Position numbers and translations under genes: made by a program
Assembly: GCA_023052935.1 (NCBI GenBank)
Contig: CM041297.1
Coordinates: 1,850,280-1,914,279 of the forward strand
Length of the DNA stretch: 64,000 nucleotides
From: Piezodorus guildinii
Taxonomy: Eukaryota > Arthropoda > Insecta > Hemiptera > Pentatomidae
Direction: 5' to 3'
The notes under the pieces: model-generated
The model's input: the letters and a program-made list of their open reading frames with translations, nothing else
Databases searched by the model: none
Told to the model about the DNA's origin: nothing
In this document: positions 39,338 to 51,085 of the stretch, in pieces
How positions within the stretch are numbered: the stretch's first letter is position 1
Layout of the letters: every line of letters starts with the position of its first letter

Positions 39338-40245
39338 TTTTACTTTCACTTACTATATATAGTAAGGGGAAGTATTGCGATCGTGAACATTTTCGAATTC
39401 CAGTTTTCAACGGAAATACACGTTTTAGGGTCCCCTGAGTCCAAATCACCAAGTCCCGCAAAAAGGTCTGTGTTTGTTTGTGTGTGTGTGGTAACTCCCG
39501 GGCGGAAACGGTAAGTCCTATGAAACTGAAATTTCATATTTAAGACAACTATACGCCCGAGACGTGACAAAAGTTTTTTCATCAAAATGAGCTTACGAGA
39601 AGGGGCACTTTATACCATGCATTTTGCACCTTTTTTCGATTTTCTCGAAAACGGTTCAGACGATTTTGATTAAACTCGCTATATCGATGTAAAATTTAAT
39701 GGGCTTTAATATCATGTAGGTTTTATTTGGATAAAAATGGTCTGACAGGGCTTAAATGCCTATATTTTAAATTTTCTTCCTCTAAAGTACCTTTAACTTT
39801 GTTGATTCTATAAAAATAGCTATATTATCTTGTTACCACTGGTAAAAAAAAGCTAAATATGCTAGTTGAGCGAATATGAAATGCAACTTAAGGAGAAAAC
39901 AGAAAAAGTATTTTTTTAATGCAATTTTTCGTTTTTGAACATAAGAGCAGTAATGTACATGTATGATATACCGTTGGAAAGCTAAAGATTTTAGAAAAAA
40001 TATCATCTCATACACAAGCTTTTAAAAGTTAATAGAGAGTGATGAAATGAACATAAAAATAACTGATTATTTTAGATAATAATATAATAGATTTTTTAAT
40101 GAAACACGTGTTTCTATATAAATTCAATTTGATTAATTCCTTAATAGTTTCACGTATTTTTATCTCAAACTGTATTTGAAAATTCTTTCATTGATTTTAA
40201 AAATCGAGGTAAGTGAAAGTCGTGTGTAGCCCGCACCAGATTTTT
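39338..40245 (-). repeat. RPT-A copy, full length
   Basis: TTTTACTTTCACTTACTATA to TAGCCCGCACCAGATTTTT, with all internal boxes and a short, interrupted GT tract. Confidence 0.9.
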
Positions 40246-40299
40246 AGAAAATATTTTAAATGGTCTAATTTTTCCTTTATTATAAAATGCCTTCTTCCT

Positions 40300-41610
40300 T
40301 TATTATGAAGTTGCTACATGTGCTGAGAGACTGGGGGTTGAGCAGGGGCACCGGAGTATGAGAGCTCTACGGCAGTCGCTACGAGAAAACTCGTTCGAGG
40401 AATGGGCCAGCTGCAGGTGGCAGGGCATCGGGGTACGACATTTTAAAGAAACCCCGAAAGCTAACAAATTTATGTACGAAAAGCAGATACTTTCGGGGTC
40501 TGAATGGTCCAATGCCCTGAAACTTAATATCAATTATGCACCCCTGCGAGGAGTCACAGGTGTCAGCGGACAGGTCAGAGATGTTGGGTCCCTCTGTCGC
40601 AAATGCAACAGAGAGCCAGAAACACCAGCTCACGTGCTGGGAAAATGTCCCAACAACTCCCTCCTGATAACACGCCGTCACCATAGAGTAAAGCATGAGT
40701 TGATGAGGCTCCTTAAAGAACGAGATTTTGCCTGCTTCGAGGAAGTTTACTGTGTGGATACGGATGGATCCACGCGATATGCTGATATCGTGGCAAGACC
40801 GGAAATTCGGCTGTCATTCTGGATCCCACCGTGAGATATGAATCTAACGACCTTGACAGGCAAGTAAAGTGGAAAGGGAAAAGAGAGGAATCTACGAAAA
40901 ATGTATCACTTTCCTCAAGGAAAAGTTCCGCGAGAGCCAAGGCGAGAGAGACTTCTACGTAAAAGGCCTCTGGTTCGGAGCCCGCGGAGCTGTGCCAGGT
41001 TCAACAAGGAGCTTCATGGAGGACATAGGTGTCGATATAAAAGACGTAGCAAGGATAGCAGAAAGTGTGGTTCTCGACTCCCTGGGAATTATACACTATC
41101 ACATCTACTCCTAACAGGTATAATTGGAGGGGCATGCATGTGCATCTGTGTTCAGTTATATTTTAATTTAAACAGATTATTTTAATATAAAGATATTGAT
41201 TTTGGGTGCTGAGTGTTTTTATTGATGATAGTGTGATTTTTTAGGATGTAGTTGTTTAATGTATATATAATTTTGTTGTTTTTTGTTTTTTTTTTTTTGT
41301 TTTTTTTTAAATTTAATCTTTGGTTTATATGTATAGATATATCTAAGTATTTGTAAGAAAATGTGAAACAGTAGAGAAGGAAAAGAGAAAAAAAAGCAGA
41401 AAAAAAAAAACAGGAAAAATAAGTAGGAAAAAAAATTTTAAAAGAGTAAAAAATAAAAAATAAAATATTGTATTTATAGTTAAATAAAATGTTAAGAATA
41501 TTCCTGTAGAAAAAAAGATCGGTATGCTGTGTTATAGCAACCCAATTAAGTTGGGCAGCACCATTTTGTTTATTTATTTATGAATAAAGTGTATCTCTCT
41601 ATATATATTT
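40300..41610 (+). mobile_element. R2-like non-LTR retrotransposon, C-terminal endonuclease part and 3' UTR
   Basis: Frame 40358-40834 encodes EEWASCRWQGIGVRHFKETP, then GVSGQVRDVGSLCRKCNREP with a C-x2-C-x7-H-x4-C knuckle (CRKC...HVLGKC), and VDTDGSTRYADIVARPEIRL. It shifts frame, and 40869-41114 continues REKRGIYEKCITFLKEKF to VVLDSLGIIHYHIYS. The zinc knuckle followed by a D...RxAD/PD-like and K/ExxY region is the restriction-like endonuclease architecture of R2-clade elements. Canonical R2 inserts in 28S rDNA, but no rDNA flank is present here. It is 5'-truncated and frameshifted, hence dead. The 3' UTR reaches ~41600. Confidence 0.75.
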
Positions 41611-42489
41611 ATAAGATAATACAGTTGTAAATTTCAATAAATAATAAAATACCTAAATAAACTACACTATTAGCACTGTTCTTTTTCCAAATTTGGGAAT
41701 GAACAACGAACAAAATATTTACCCACATAATATCATAAAATGTTGGCGTACTAAGTTTTATGCCACTGATAAAAATGAAGACAAACAGGAAAAACGAATC
41801 TTTTTTATTATATGGCACTTGATTATGTTTTTTTTTGTGGCATTTCACTCTTATTTGAGTATAAATACAACTTTAGATTGTTTTTAAAAAAAGCAAGTCA
41901 CATGGATGAATTTTATATATTCATCACCTCAACATGTTAGTTTCATTTTAGACAAAAGCTCAAAATACGACAGCTTTATAGAACTACTGAATTTTAGAAT
42001 CTGCAAAATTAAAGGTATTCAGAAAAAAAATATCACCATTTACGTTCTGTCTGATTATTTAAATCAAAATAAAACCTAAGCTATCTAAAATCCTATTAAA
42101 TAATACACGGATATAGCAAATTTAATCAACATTTTTAGAGCAGTTTTGGGGGAAAATCGAAAAGAAGTACAAAATACTTACTATAAAGTGACTCATCTGG
42201 TTTGCCGACTTTGATGAATAAATTGCTATGAACTTTTAGGCACATATGCTCCTGTAGTAAGAAATTTCATTTCTATATTAATTTATAATTTTCAGTAGTA
42301 ATAGTGATGTGAAACACATTCATACAATATATACAGAAAATAATGATAAAGTCAAATTACAAAAAATCTGAAATAAATGAATTCAAAGATATACAAAAAA
42401 ATAACAATAAAAACAAATCAAAACAACAACCTGCAGTAGAGATAAATACAAGTTGGAAAATAAATAAAAATCATACAAGCAAACTTAAC
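41611..42489. other. LINE tail, unrecognised AT-rich DNA and a diverged RPT-A internal piece
   Basis: 41618-41650 resembles the jockey-like 3' UTR end (TACAGTTGTAAATTTCAATAA). At 41985-42255 there is a diverged RPT-A centre (GAATCTGCAAAATTAAAGGT, CGGATATAGCAAATTTAATC). No gene is seen in the remainder. Small open frames at 41609-41887 have no domain. Confidence 0.45.
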
Positions 42490-43430
42490 TATATACAATT
42501 TGCTTGATTGATTGTGACTAGGCTTCTCCCTTCACGAGTGGGAGGAGAAGCCGAATACAAGAGATCCCAGCGCCTCTATCTCAGCCGCATCACTGGTGTA
42601 AGCCTAATAGCCACAAACATACAGTACATGGAGGATCTGACCAGTGTCAGAACTCCAGAATAAGTGTTTACAAAACGTCGCGGGGCCACTGCCGTTTCAA
42701 TCTTCGAGGAGGATTGTAGGGATGGGTGGAACTGGAGTGAGATTGAGCTAGAGGACCTTTGAGCTTGGTGAAGAAGGTTCTGATGGAATTTGGAAAATGT
42801 GGATGGTAACAGGTCTAAAACAAATGAAATATAAAGGTCGTGGTGTAGGGTACAGTTGGTAACGTAATAAGGAACATTAACTATTGTTCGAAGGACTTTG
42901 GATTGGAAGGATTGGATATTGAGATCCCCCACAGTTCAAGTCCGTATGTCCATATAGGTTTCAGTACTGTCTTGTATATTAGTAATTTGTTGTCGACTGT
43001 AAGAAGAGATTTTCTGTTTAGTAGTCTGTATAACTGGCCGAATCTGCGGTTGAGTTCTATCCTTTTGAATCATCATCATGTGGGTTCCACGTCAGTCTTT
43101 TGTCTAGTAAAAAGCCCAGATACCGGACTGTGTCTGAGGAAGGAAGTGGTATGGAATTGAATTTAACTGTTGGACAGGATTTACGTCGAAGGATGAAGGT
43201 GACGTATTTGCATTTGCTTCCGTTCACCTTAATGCACCAAGCATTGCACCAGTCTTCGACAAGGGAAAGGTGACTTTGGAGATTTAGCGATGCTACTTCA
43301 GGATCGGGATTGGATGATAAAATGGATCGTAAAATGTGTCATCAGCAAATGTTGCCAGAAAGATATTGGGATCGGTTTTGATGTCGGCGGTGTAGAGGAT
43401 GTAGACAGGTCCCAAACCATAAAATTAATA
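42490..43430 (-). mobile_element. Jockey-like LINE, subfamily 2, 5'-truncated
   Basis: The minus strand encodes, in broken frames, an ATFADDT RT active-site box (near 43355), a CNAWCIKVNGSKCKYVTFIL connection segment and the C-terminal end from ~42932 (LNIQSFQSKVLRTIVNVPYY). Stops are present throughout. It is related to but distinct from the 15688 type. Confidence 0.8.
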
Positions 43431-43479
43431 TAGGAACTATGAAAAAAAGATTGAGTTAAAATTTTTTTAAAGAATTATA

Positions 43480-43650
43480 TATTATAATAAACTTACCACA
43501 AACACAGACACGAACACACTGACCTTTCTGCGGAACGTGGTTATTTGGACTCGTGAGACCCTAAAACGTATATTTACGGTAAAAACTTAAGTGCGAAAAT
43601 TTTTAAGATCGCAATACATTCCCTTACTGCAGATTTCATATATAGGTAAG
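43480..43650 (+). repeat. RPT-A right-end fragment, diverged
   Basis: CTTACCACAAACACAGACAC, GACCTTTCTGCGGAACGTGG and GATCGCAATACATTCCCTTA mark the right fifth of the repeat. Confidence 0.75.
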
Positions 43651-43780
43651 TAAAAATTATCGTTCTCATCTAACTTTCATAAATGTTGTTCATATATGTA
43701 GTCTTCTTCTCTTTAAATAATGTTCTTTCAAGTCTTTTGAATTTATAAGTTTCTTCAAAAAATTACATTAAATTACTCTA

Positions 43781-44059
43781 GAGATCACTTGTAACTGGGT
43801 GGCATAACAGGCTTCTATGTCAAGGTCACGAGTTCAAATCCGCAGGTGGTACTAGGATTTTTAATGGGGGTGAAAAATTCTTAGTTATGCGTCCATCGGA
43901 GGGGACGTTAAAAGGTGGTACCGAGCCTGTGCGATGTCAGGTACTCGTTAAAGATCCCTATCCTAATAAAACCTGGATAGGCAAAATTTAGGACTCCCAC
44001 TGTAGCATCGTCTGATTAGCCATAGTAGCATAAAGTAACGTTAAATAAATAAACAAACA
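43781..44059 (+). mobile_element. SINE-B, full length, 14-bp target duplication
   Basis: ATTAAATTACTCTA at 43767-43780 and 44060-44073 flanks a SINE-B with B box GAGTTCAAATCCGCAGG, the complete body and an AAATAAATAAACAAAC tail. Confidence 0.9.
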
Positions 44060-44073
44060 ATTAAATTACTCTA

Positions 44074-44180
44074 AAAACCATCCAATTCTTCTCGCATCTA
44101 ATCCTTACAATCCAAAATCCTTCGTAAAATCCTCAACGCTCGTTACTTTGTCTCTATTAAACTCATGCATAAAGTCCTCA
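44074..44180 (+). mobile_element. Jockey-like LINE scrap
   Basis: It matches the SRIQSLQSKILRKILNARYF region of the jockey-like ORF and ends near 44175. Confidence 0.55.
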
Positions 44181-44689
44181 GTGTTACATATATTGCTGAG
44201 TTTCTCTTTATGTATTTTATCTTTTAGGTTATTTACTAGATTTATTAACCAATATGGTACTGTTGCAAATAAATAAAAATAAACAAAAAACATGTCTTTA
44301 TTTTTTAAATTGATGTATTTTTAGCTCGTTGTTTTCTTTTCTGATCGTCAAGCAATAATAAAATCTGATAACAATGTTGATTGTGAGTATATTTACTGTT
44401 TTTAACGATAAAACATTATCAGCTATATTAATGGTTCTATGATTATGCATGGTTTTTCTTACACGTTCGTTGCTCTGATATTGTCTAATCATGATTTTCT
44501 TTTTTCCTATGAAATGTGCAATTACATAATTGAGGCCAATGTTAAAAGGGCAACAACGCAGAGAAAACTGAGACGCAGAGAATGAGATATTTAACATCTT
44601 GGTGATTAATGATAAGATGTCGAGCCATAAACAAAATATACAAGAGATTTACACGAATATCTCGTTTTCATATGATTCTAACTTTTTCA
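44181..44689. other. AT-rich spacer, no gene seen
   Basis: A 99-codon minus frame at 44298-44597 has no recognisable domain and AT-driven composition. Confidence 0.35.
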
Positions 44690-46590
44690 TGTCCGCAATA
44701 CTTTCCCTTACTATACAGATTATAAAGGTTTATTTACATTATAGGAGCATGTACTAGACATCAAGTGAAATATCCATGGTTTTCATCAGAAATAAAGAAA
44801 TATAACCTTTTCCAAGTCAATTGTAACTTTTTCCAAGTCAAATATAACTTTTTCCATTTCAAATGTAACCTTTTCCAAGTCAATTGTAACCTTTTCCAAG
44901 TCAAATATAACTTTTTCCATTTCAAATGTAACCTTTTCCACGTCAAAATATAACTTTATCCATTTCAAATGTAACCCTTTCCAAGTCAAATGTAACCTTT
45001 TCCAAGTCAAATGTAACCCTTTCCATTTCAAATGTCACCTTTTCCATTTCAAATGTTACCTTTTCCAAAGCAAGTGCAACCTTTTTCTTCACTTCTAGCC
45101 TATAATATTCCGTTTTATTTATTCATTTATTGAAAAATAATTAGTTTAATTAAAATTATGACTTTTTTAATAATGTTGGCATATCCCATTGCCATTTTTT
45201 TTTTTTTTTTTTTAGATATTTGATATCAAGTTCTGTTTTTTACGAGCTAATATTTAATATTTCATGTCCGCAATACTTTCCCTTACTATACAGGTTATAG
45301 GTTATAGGTTTATTTACATTATAGGAGCATGTACTAGACATCAAGTGAAATATCCATGGTTTTCATCAGAAATAAAGAAATATAACCTTTTCCAAGTCAA
45401 TTGTAACTTTTTCCAAGTCAAATATAACTTTTTCCATTTCAAATGTAACCTTTTTTCTCCAAGTCACTCATTTGTAACCTTTTCCAAGTCAAATATAACT
45501 TTTTCCATTTCAAATGTAACCATTTTTTTCCATTCAAATTTAACTTTTTCCATTCAAATGTAACCTTTTCCAAATCAAATATAACTTTATCCATTTCAAA
45601 TTTAACCTTTTCCAAGTCAAATATAACTTTATCCATTTCAAATGTAACCCTTTCCAATCAAATGTAACCTTTTCCAAGTCAAATGTAACCCTTTCCATTT
45701 CAAATGTCACCTTTTCTATTTCAAATGTTACCTTTTCCAAAGCAAGTGCAACCTTTTTCTTCACTTCTAGCCTATAATATTCCGTTTTATTTATTCATTT
45801 ATTGAAAAATAATTAGTTTAATTAAAATTATGACTTTTTTAATAATGTTGGCATATCCCATTGCCATTTTTTTTTTTTTTTTTTAGATATTTGATATCAA
45901 GTTCTGTTTTTTACGAGCTAATATTTAATATTTCATGTCCGCAATACTTTCCCTTACTATACAGGTTATAGGTTATAGGTTTATTTACATTATAGGAGCA
46001 TGTACTAGACTTCAAGTGAAATATCCATGGTTTTCATCAGAAATAAAGGAAATATAACCTTTTCCAAGTCAATTGTAACTTTTTCCAAGTCAAATATAAC
46101 TTTTTCCATTTCAAATGTAACCTTTTCCAAGTCAATTGTAACCTTTTCCAAGTCAAATATAACTTTTTCCATTTAAATGTAACCTTTTCCAAGTCAAATA
46201 TAACTTTTTCCATTTCAAATGTAACCTTTTCCAAGTCAAATATAACTTTTTCCATTTCAAATGTAACCTTTTCCAAGTCAAATATAATTTTATCCATTTC
46301 AAATGTAACCTTTTCCAAGTCAAATGTAACCCTTTCCATTTCAAATGTCACCTTTTCCATTTCAAATGTTACCTTTTCCAAAGCACACATGTCACATTTT
46401 TCTTCACTTCTAGCCTTTAATATTCCGTTTTATTTATTAATTTATTAAAAAATAATTAGTTTAATTAAAATTATGACTTTTTTAATAATTTTGACATATC
46501 CTATTGCCATTTTTTTTTTGTTTTTTAGATATTTGATATCAAGTTCTGTTTTTTACGAGCTAATATTTAAGAAAATTAATTTTCGTCTAT
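44690..46590. repeat. Left arm: three tandem ~580-675-bp blocks of array plus flank
   Basis: Each block runs CCGCAATACTTTCCCTTACT, TTTACATTATAGGAGCATGT, AAATATCCATGGTTTTCATC, then a 21-bp array of 290-380 bp. A GCAACCTTTTTCTTCACTTC exit, a T run and ACGAGCTAATATT complete it. Block starts are near 44690, 45270 and 45940. Outer entry sequence resembles the right end of RPT-A (CAATACTTTCCCTTACTATA). Confidence 0.8.
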
Positions 46591-47330
46591 TTAGTTTTAA
46601 GATAGTTATTGATTTTGAGATTTTAAAGGGGAGGGGTAGTTTTTGGGAATAACTAATGTTTTTTTAATGCGTTATAATTACGTTTTTCGACCTGTATTTT
46701 TTATCTCTCGCGTGCGTGTTAAGTCCCATTAACTTTTAATGTTTTTAATTGATATAGGTGTTGATAATTGTGTTTTCGGGTTTCGAGATAACATTTTCGA
46801 CTGTGTTTTTCATCGCTTATTTTAACTAAAGTTTACTTTTTATGTTTGTTTTTTTATACAGGGATTGAAAATTGTGTTTTCGGGTCCTATAATTACGTTT
46901 TTTGAGTTTTATTTTTTTAACGCTCCTATGCGTTTATTTCGAATTTCCTTAAATGTTTTTTATTGATATAGGGATTAATTAATGTGTTTTCGGGTGGTTA
47001 TGATTACATTTTCCCAGCTGTATTTTTATTTAAAAAAACAATAACATAAAAAGTAAATTTTAGTTTAAAAAAAAAGGGCAAGCGATAAAAAACACAGTCG
47101 AAAATGTTATCACAAAACCCGAAAACACAATTATCAACTCATATATCAATTAAAAACATTAAAAGTTAATGCGAGTTTACATGCACCCGAGCGATATAAA
47201 ATACAGCATAATTATAACACATTAAAAAAACATTAGTTATTCCCAAAAACTATTCCTCCCCTTTAAAAACTCAAAATCAATAACTATCTTAAAACTTAAT
47301 ATACGTAAATTAATTTTTTTTTAATATTAG
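46570..47330. repeat. Fold-back centre with ~110-bp degenerate tandem units
   Basis: ATTGATATAGG ... TGTGTTTTCGGGT ... TACGTTTTTxGA...GTATTTTT recurs around 46748, 46858 and 46968 (period ~108-110 bp). The first unit and its left neighbour reappear inverted at 47040-47280 (CCCGAAAACACAATTATCAA, AACATTAAAAGTTAATG). There is no open frame of note. Confidence 0.6.
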
Positions 47331-47477
47331 CTCGTAAAAAACCGAACTTGATATCAAATATCTAAGAAACAAATAAAATGGCTATAGGATTTTCCAAAAT
47401 TATTAAAAAAAACATAATTTTAATTAAACTAATTATTTTTCAATAAATAAATAAAACGGAATATTTAAGGCTAGAAG

Positions 47478-50400
47478 TGAAGAAAAAGGTGACAATTGCT
47501 TTGGAAAAGGTAACATTTGAAATGGAAAAGGTTACATTTGAAATTAAAGGGTTACATTTGAAATGGAAAAAAGTTACATTTGACTTGGAAAAGGTTACAA
47601 CTGACTTGGAAAAGGTTACATTTGACTTGGAAAAGGTTACATTTGATTGGAAAGGTTACATTTGATGGAAAAGGTTACATTGACTTGGAAAAAGGTTACA
47701 ATTGACTTGGAAAAGGTACAATTGACTTGGAAAAGTTCATGACTTGGAAAAGGTTACATTTGACTTGGAAAAGGTTACATTGACTTGGAAAAGTTACAAT
47801 TGACTTGGAAAAGGTTACATTTGACTTGGAAAAGGTTACATTTGACTTGGAAAAGGTTACAACTACTTGAAAAGGTTAAACTGATTGGAAAAGGTTACAT
47901 TGACTTGAAAAGGTTACAATTGACTTGGAAAAGGTTACATTTGACTTGGAAAAGGTACAACTGACTTGAAAAGGTTACAACTGACTTGGAAAAGGTAATT
48001 TGACTTGGAAAAGGTTACAATGACTTGAAAAGGTTACATTTGACTTGGAAAAGGTTACAACTTGACTTGAAAAAGGTTACAATTGACTTGGAAAAGGTTA
48101 ACATTTGAATGGAAAAGGTTACATTGACTTGGAAAAGGTTACATTTGACTTGGAAAAGGTTACAATTGACTTGGAAAAGGTTACAATTGACTTGGAAAAG
48201 GTTACATTTGACTTGGAAAAGGTTACATTGACTTGGAAAAGGTTACATTGACTTGGAAAAGGTTACAATTGACTTGGAAAAGGTTACATTGACTTGGAAA
48301 AGGTTACAATTGACTTGGAAAAGGTTACAATTGACTTGAAAAAGGTTACAATTGACTTGGAAAAGGTTACATTGACTTGGAAAAGGTTACAATTGACTTG
48401 GAAAAAGGTTACATTTGACTTGGAAAAGGTTACAACTGACTTGGAAAAGGTTACATGACTTGGAAAAGGTTACATTGACTTGGAAAAGGTTACAACTGAC
48501 TTGGAAAAGGTTACAATTGACTTGGAAAAGGTTACAACTGACTTGGAAAAAGGTTACATTTGACTTGGAAAAGGTTACATTTGACTTGGAAAAGGTTACA
48601 ACTGACTTGGAAAAGGTTACACTTTGACTTGGAAAAGGTTACAATTGACTTGGAAAAGGTTACATACTGACTTGGAAAAGGTTAACAACTTGACTTGGAA
48701 AAGGTTACATTTGACTTGGAAAAGGTTACATTTGACTTGGAAAGGTTACAATTGACTTGGAAAAGGTTACATTGACTTGGAAAAGGTTACAATTGACTTG
48801 GAAAAGGTTACAATTGACTTGGAAAAGGTTACATTTGACTTGGAAAAGGTATACAATTGACTTGGAAAAGGTTACATTGACTTGGAAAAGTTACAATTGA
48901 CTTGGAAAAGGTTACATTTGACTTGGAAAAGGTTACAATGACTTGGAAAAGGTTACAATGACTTGGAAAAAGGTTTAACAACTGACTTGGAAAAGGTTAC
49001 ATTTGACTTGGAAAAGGTTACAACTGACTTGAAAAAGGTTACATTTGGACTTGGAAAAGGTTACATTTGACTTGGAAAGGTTACAATGTACTTGGAAAAG
49101 GTTACATTTGACTTGGAAAAGGTTACAACTGACTTGAAAAGGTTACAACTGACTTGGAAAAGGTTACTTCTGACTATGGAAAAGGTTACAACTGACTTGG
49201 AAAAGGTTACTTCTGACTTGGAAAAGTGTTACAACTGACTTGAAAAAGGTTACATTTGACTTGGAAAAGGTTACATTTGACTTGGAAAAGGTTACAACTG
49301 ACTTGGAAAAGGTTAAAATTGACTTGGAAAAGGTTACATTTGACTTGGAAAAGGTTACAATGACTTGGAAAAAGGTTACAATTGACTTGGAAAAGGTTAC
49401 ATTTGACTTGGAAAAGGTTAAATTGACTTGGAAAAGGTTACAATTTGACTTGGAAAAGGTTACAATTGACTTGGAAAAGGTTACAATTGACTTGGAAAAG
49501 GTTACATTTGACTTGGAAAAGGTTACAATTGACTTGGAAAAGGTTACAATTGACTTGGAAAAGGTTACATGTGACTTGGAAAAGATTACAATTGACTTGG
49601 AAAAGGTTACATTTGACTTGGAAAAGGTTACAACTGACTTGGAAAAGGTTACAACTGACTTGAAAAAGGTTAAAACTGACTTGGAAAAGGTTACATTTGA
49701 CTTGGAAAAGGTTACAACTGACTTGAAAAAGGTTACATTTGACTTGGAAAAGGTTACATTTGACTTGGAAAAGGTTACAATTGACTTGGAAAAGGTTACA
49801 TTTGACTTGGAAAAGGTTACAACTGACTTGAAAAAGGTTACAACTGACTTGGAAAAGGTTACTTCTGACTTGGAAAAGGTTACAACTGACTTGGAAAAGG
49901 TTACTTCTGACTTGGAAAAGGTTACAACTGACTTGAAAAAGGTTACATTTGACTTGGAAAAGGTTACATTTGACTTGGAAAAGGTTACAACTGACTTGGA
50001 AAAGGTTACATTTGACTTGGAAAAGGTTACATTTGACTTGGAAAAGGTTACAACTGACTTGGAAAAGGTTACAACTGACTTGGAAAAGGTTACAACTGAC
50101 TTGAAAAAGGTTAAAACTGACTTGGAAAAGGTTACATTTGACTTGGAAAAGGTTACAACTGACTTGAAAAAGGTTACATTTGACTTGGAAAAGGTTACAT
50201 TTGACTTGGAAAAGGTTACAATTGACTTGGAAAAGGTTACATTTGACTTGGAAAAGGTTACAACTGACTTGAAAAAGGTTACAACTGACTTGGAAAAGGT
50301 TACTTCTGACTTGGAAAAGGTTACAACTGACTTGGAAAAGGTTACTTCTGACTTGGAAAAGGTTACAACTGACTTGAAAAAGGTTACATTTGACTTGGAA

Positions 50401-51085
50401 AAGGTTACATTTGACTTGGAAAAGGTTACAACTGACTTGGAAAAGGTTAAAATTGACTTGGAAAAGGTTACATTTGACTTAGAAAAGGTTACATTTGACT
50501 TGGAAAAGGTTACAATTGACTTGGAAAAGGTTACAATTGACTTGGAAAAGGTTAAAATTGACTTGGAAAAGGTTACAATTGACTTGGAAAAGGTTACATT
50601 TGACTTGGAAAAGGTTACATTTGACTTGGAAAAGGTTACATTTGACTTGGAAAAGGTTACATTTGACTTGGAAAAGGTTACAATTGACTTGGAAAAGGTT
50701 ACAATTGACTTGGAAAAGGTTACATGTGACTTGGAAAAGATTACAATTGACTTGGAAAAGGTTACATTTGACTTGGAAAAGGTTACAACTGACTTGGAAA
50801 AGGTTACAACTGACTTCAAAAAGGTTAAAACTGACTTGGAAAAGGTTACATTTGACTTGGAAAAGGTTACAACTGACTTGAAAAAGGTTACATTTGACTT
50901 GAAAATGGTTACATTTGACTTGGAAAAGGTTACAATTGACTTGGAAAAGGTTACATTTGACTTGGAAAAGGTTACAACTGACTTGAAAAAGGTTACAACT
51001 GACTTGGAAAAGGTTACTTCTGACTTGGAAAAGGTTACAACTGACTTGGAAAAGGTTACTTCTGACTTGGAAATGCTATACCTCC
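47478..51085 (+). repeat. 3.6-kb minisatellite, 21-bp unit, ~170 copies
   Basis: The unit core TTGACTTGGAAAAGGTTACA plus one variable base repeats at 21-bp spacing. Variable positions give TTT, AAC, AAT and TTCT variants before GACTTGG. From 47478 to ~49240 many units carry 1-2-bp indels. From 49240 to 51085 nearly all are exactly 21 bp, and longer patterns recur (for example the unit with AAAAAGGTTAAAACTGAC at ~49660, ~50105 and ~50820). Confidence 0.92.

Noticed and set aside
44765..46390. Several 60-117-codon frames rich in LTWKRLHLKWK or LEKVTFEMEK repeats
   Set aside because: Out-of-frame translations of the left-arm 21-bp arrays.
47478..51085. CRISPR array
   Set aside because: Units are contiguous 21-mers with no unique spacers, and the DNA is eukaryotic.
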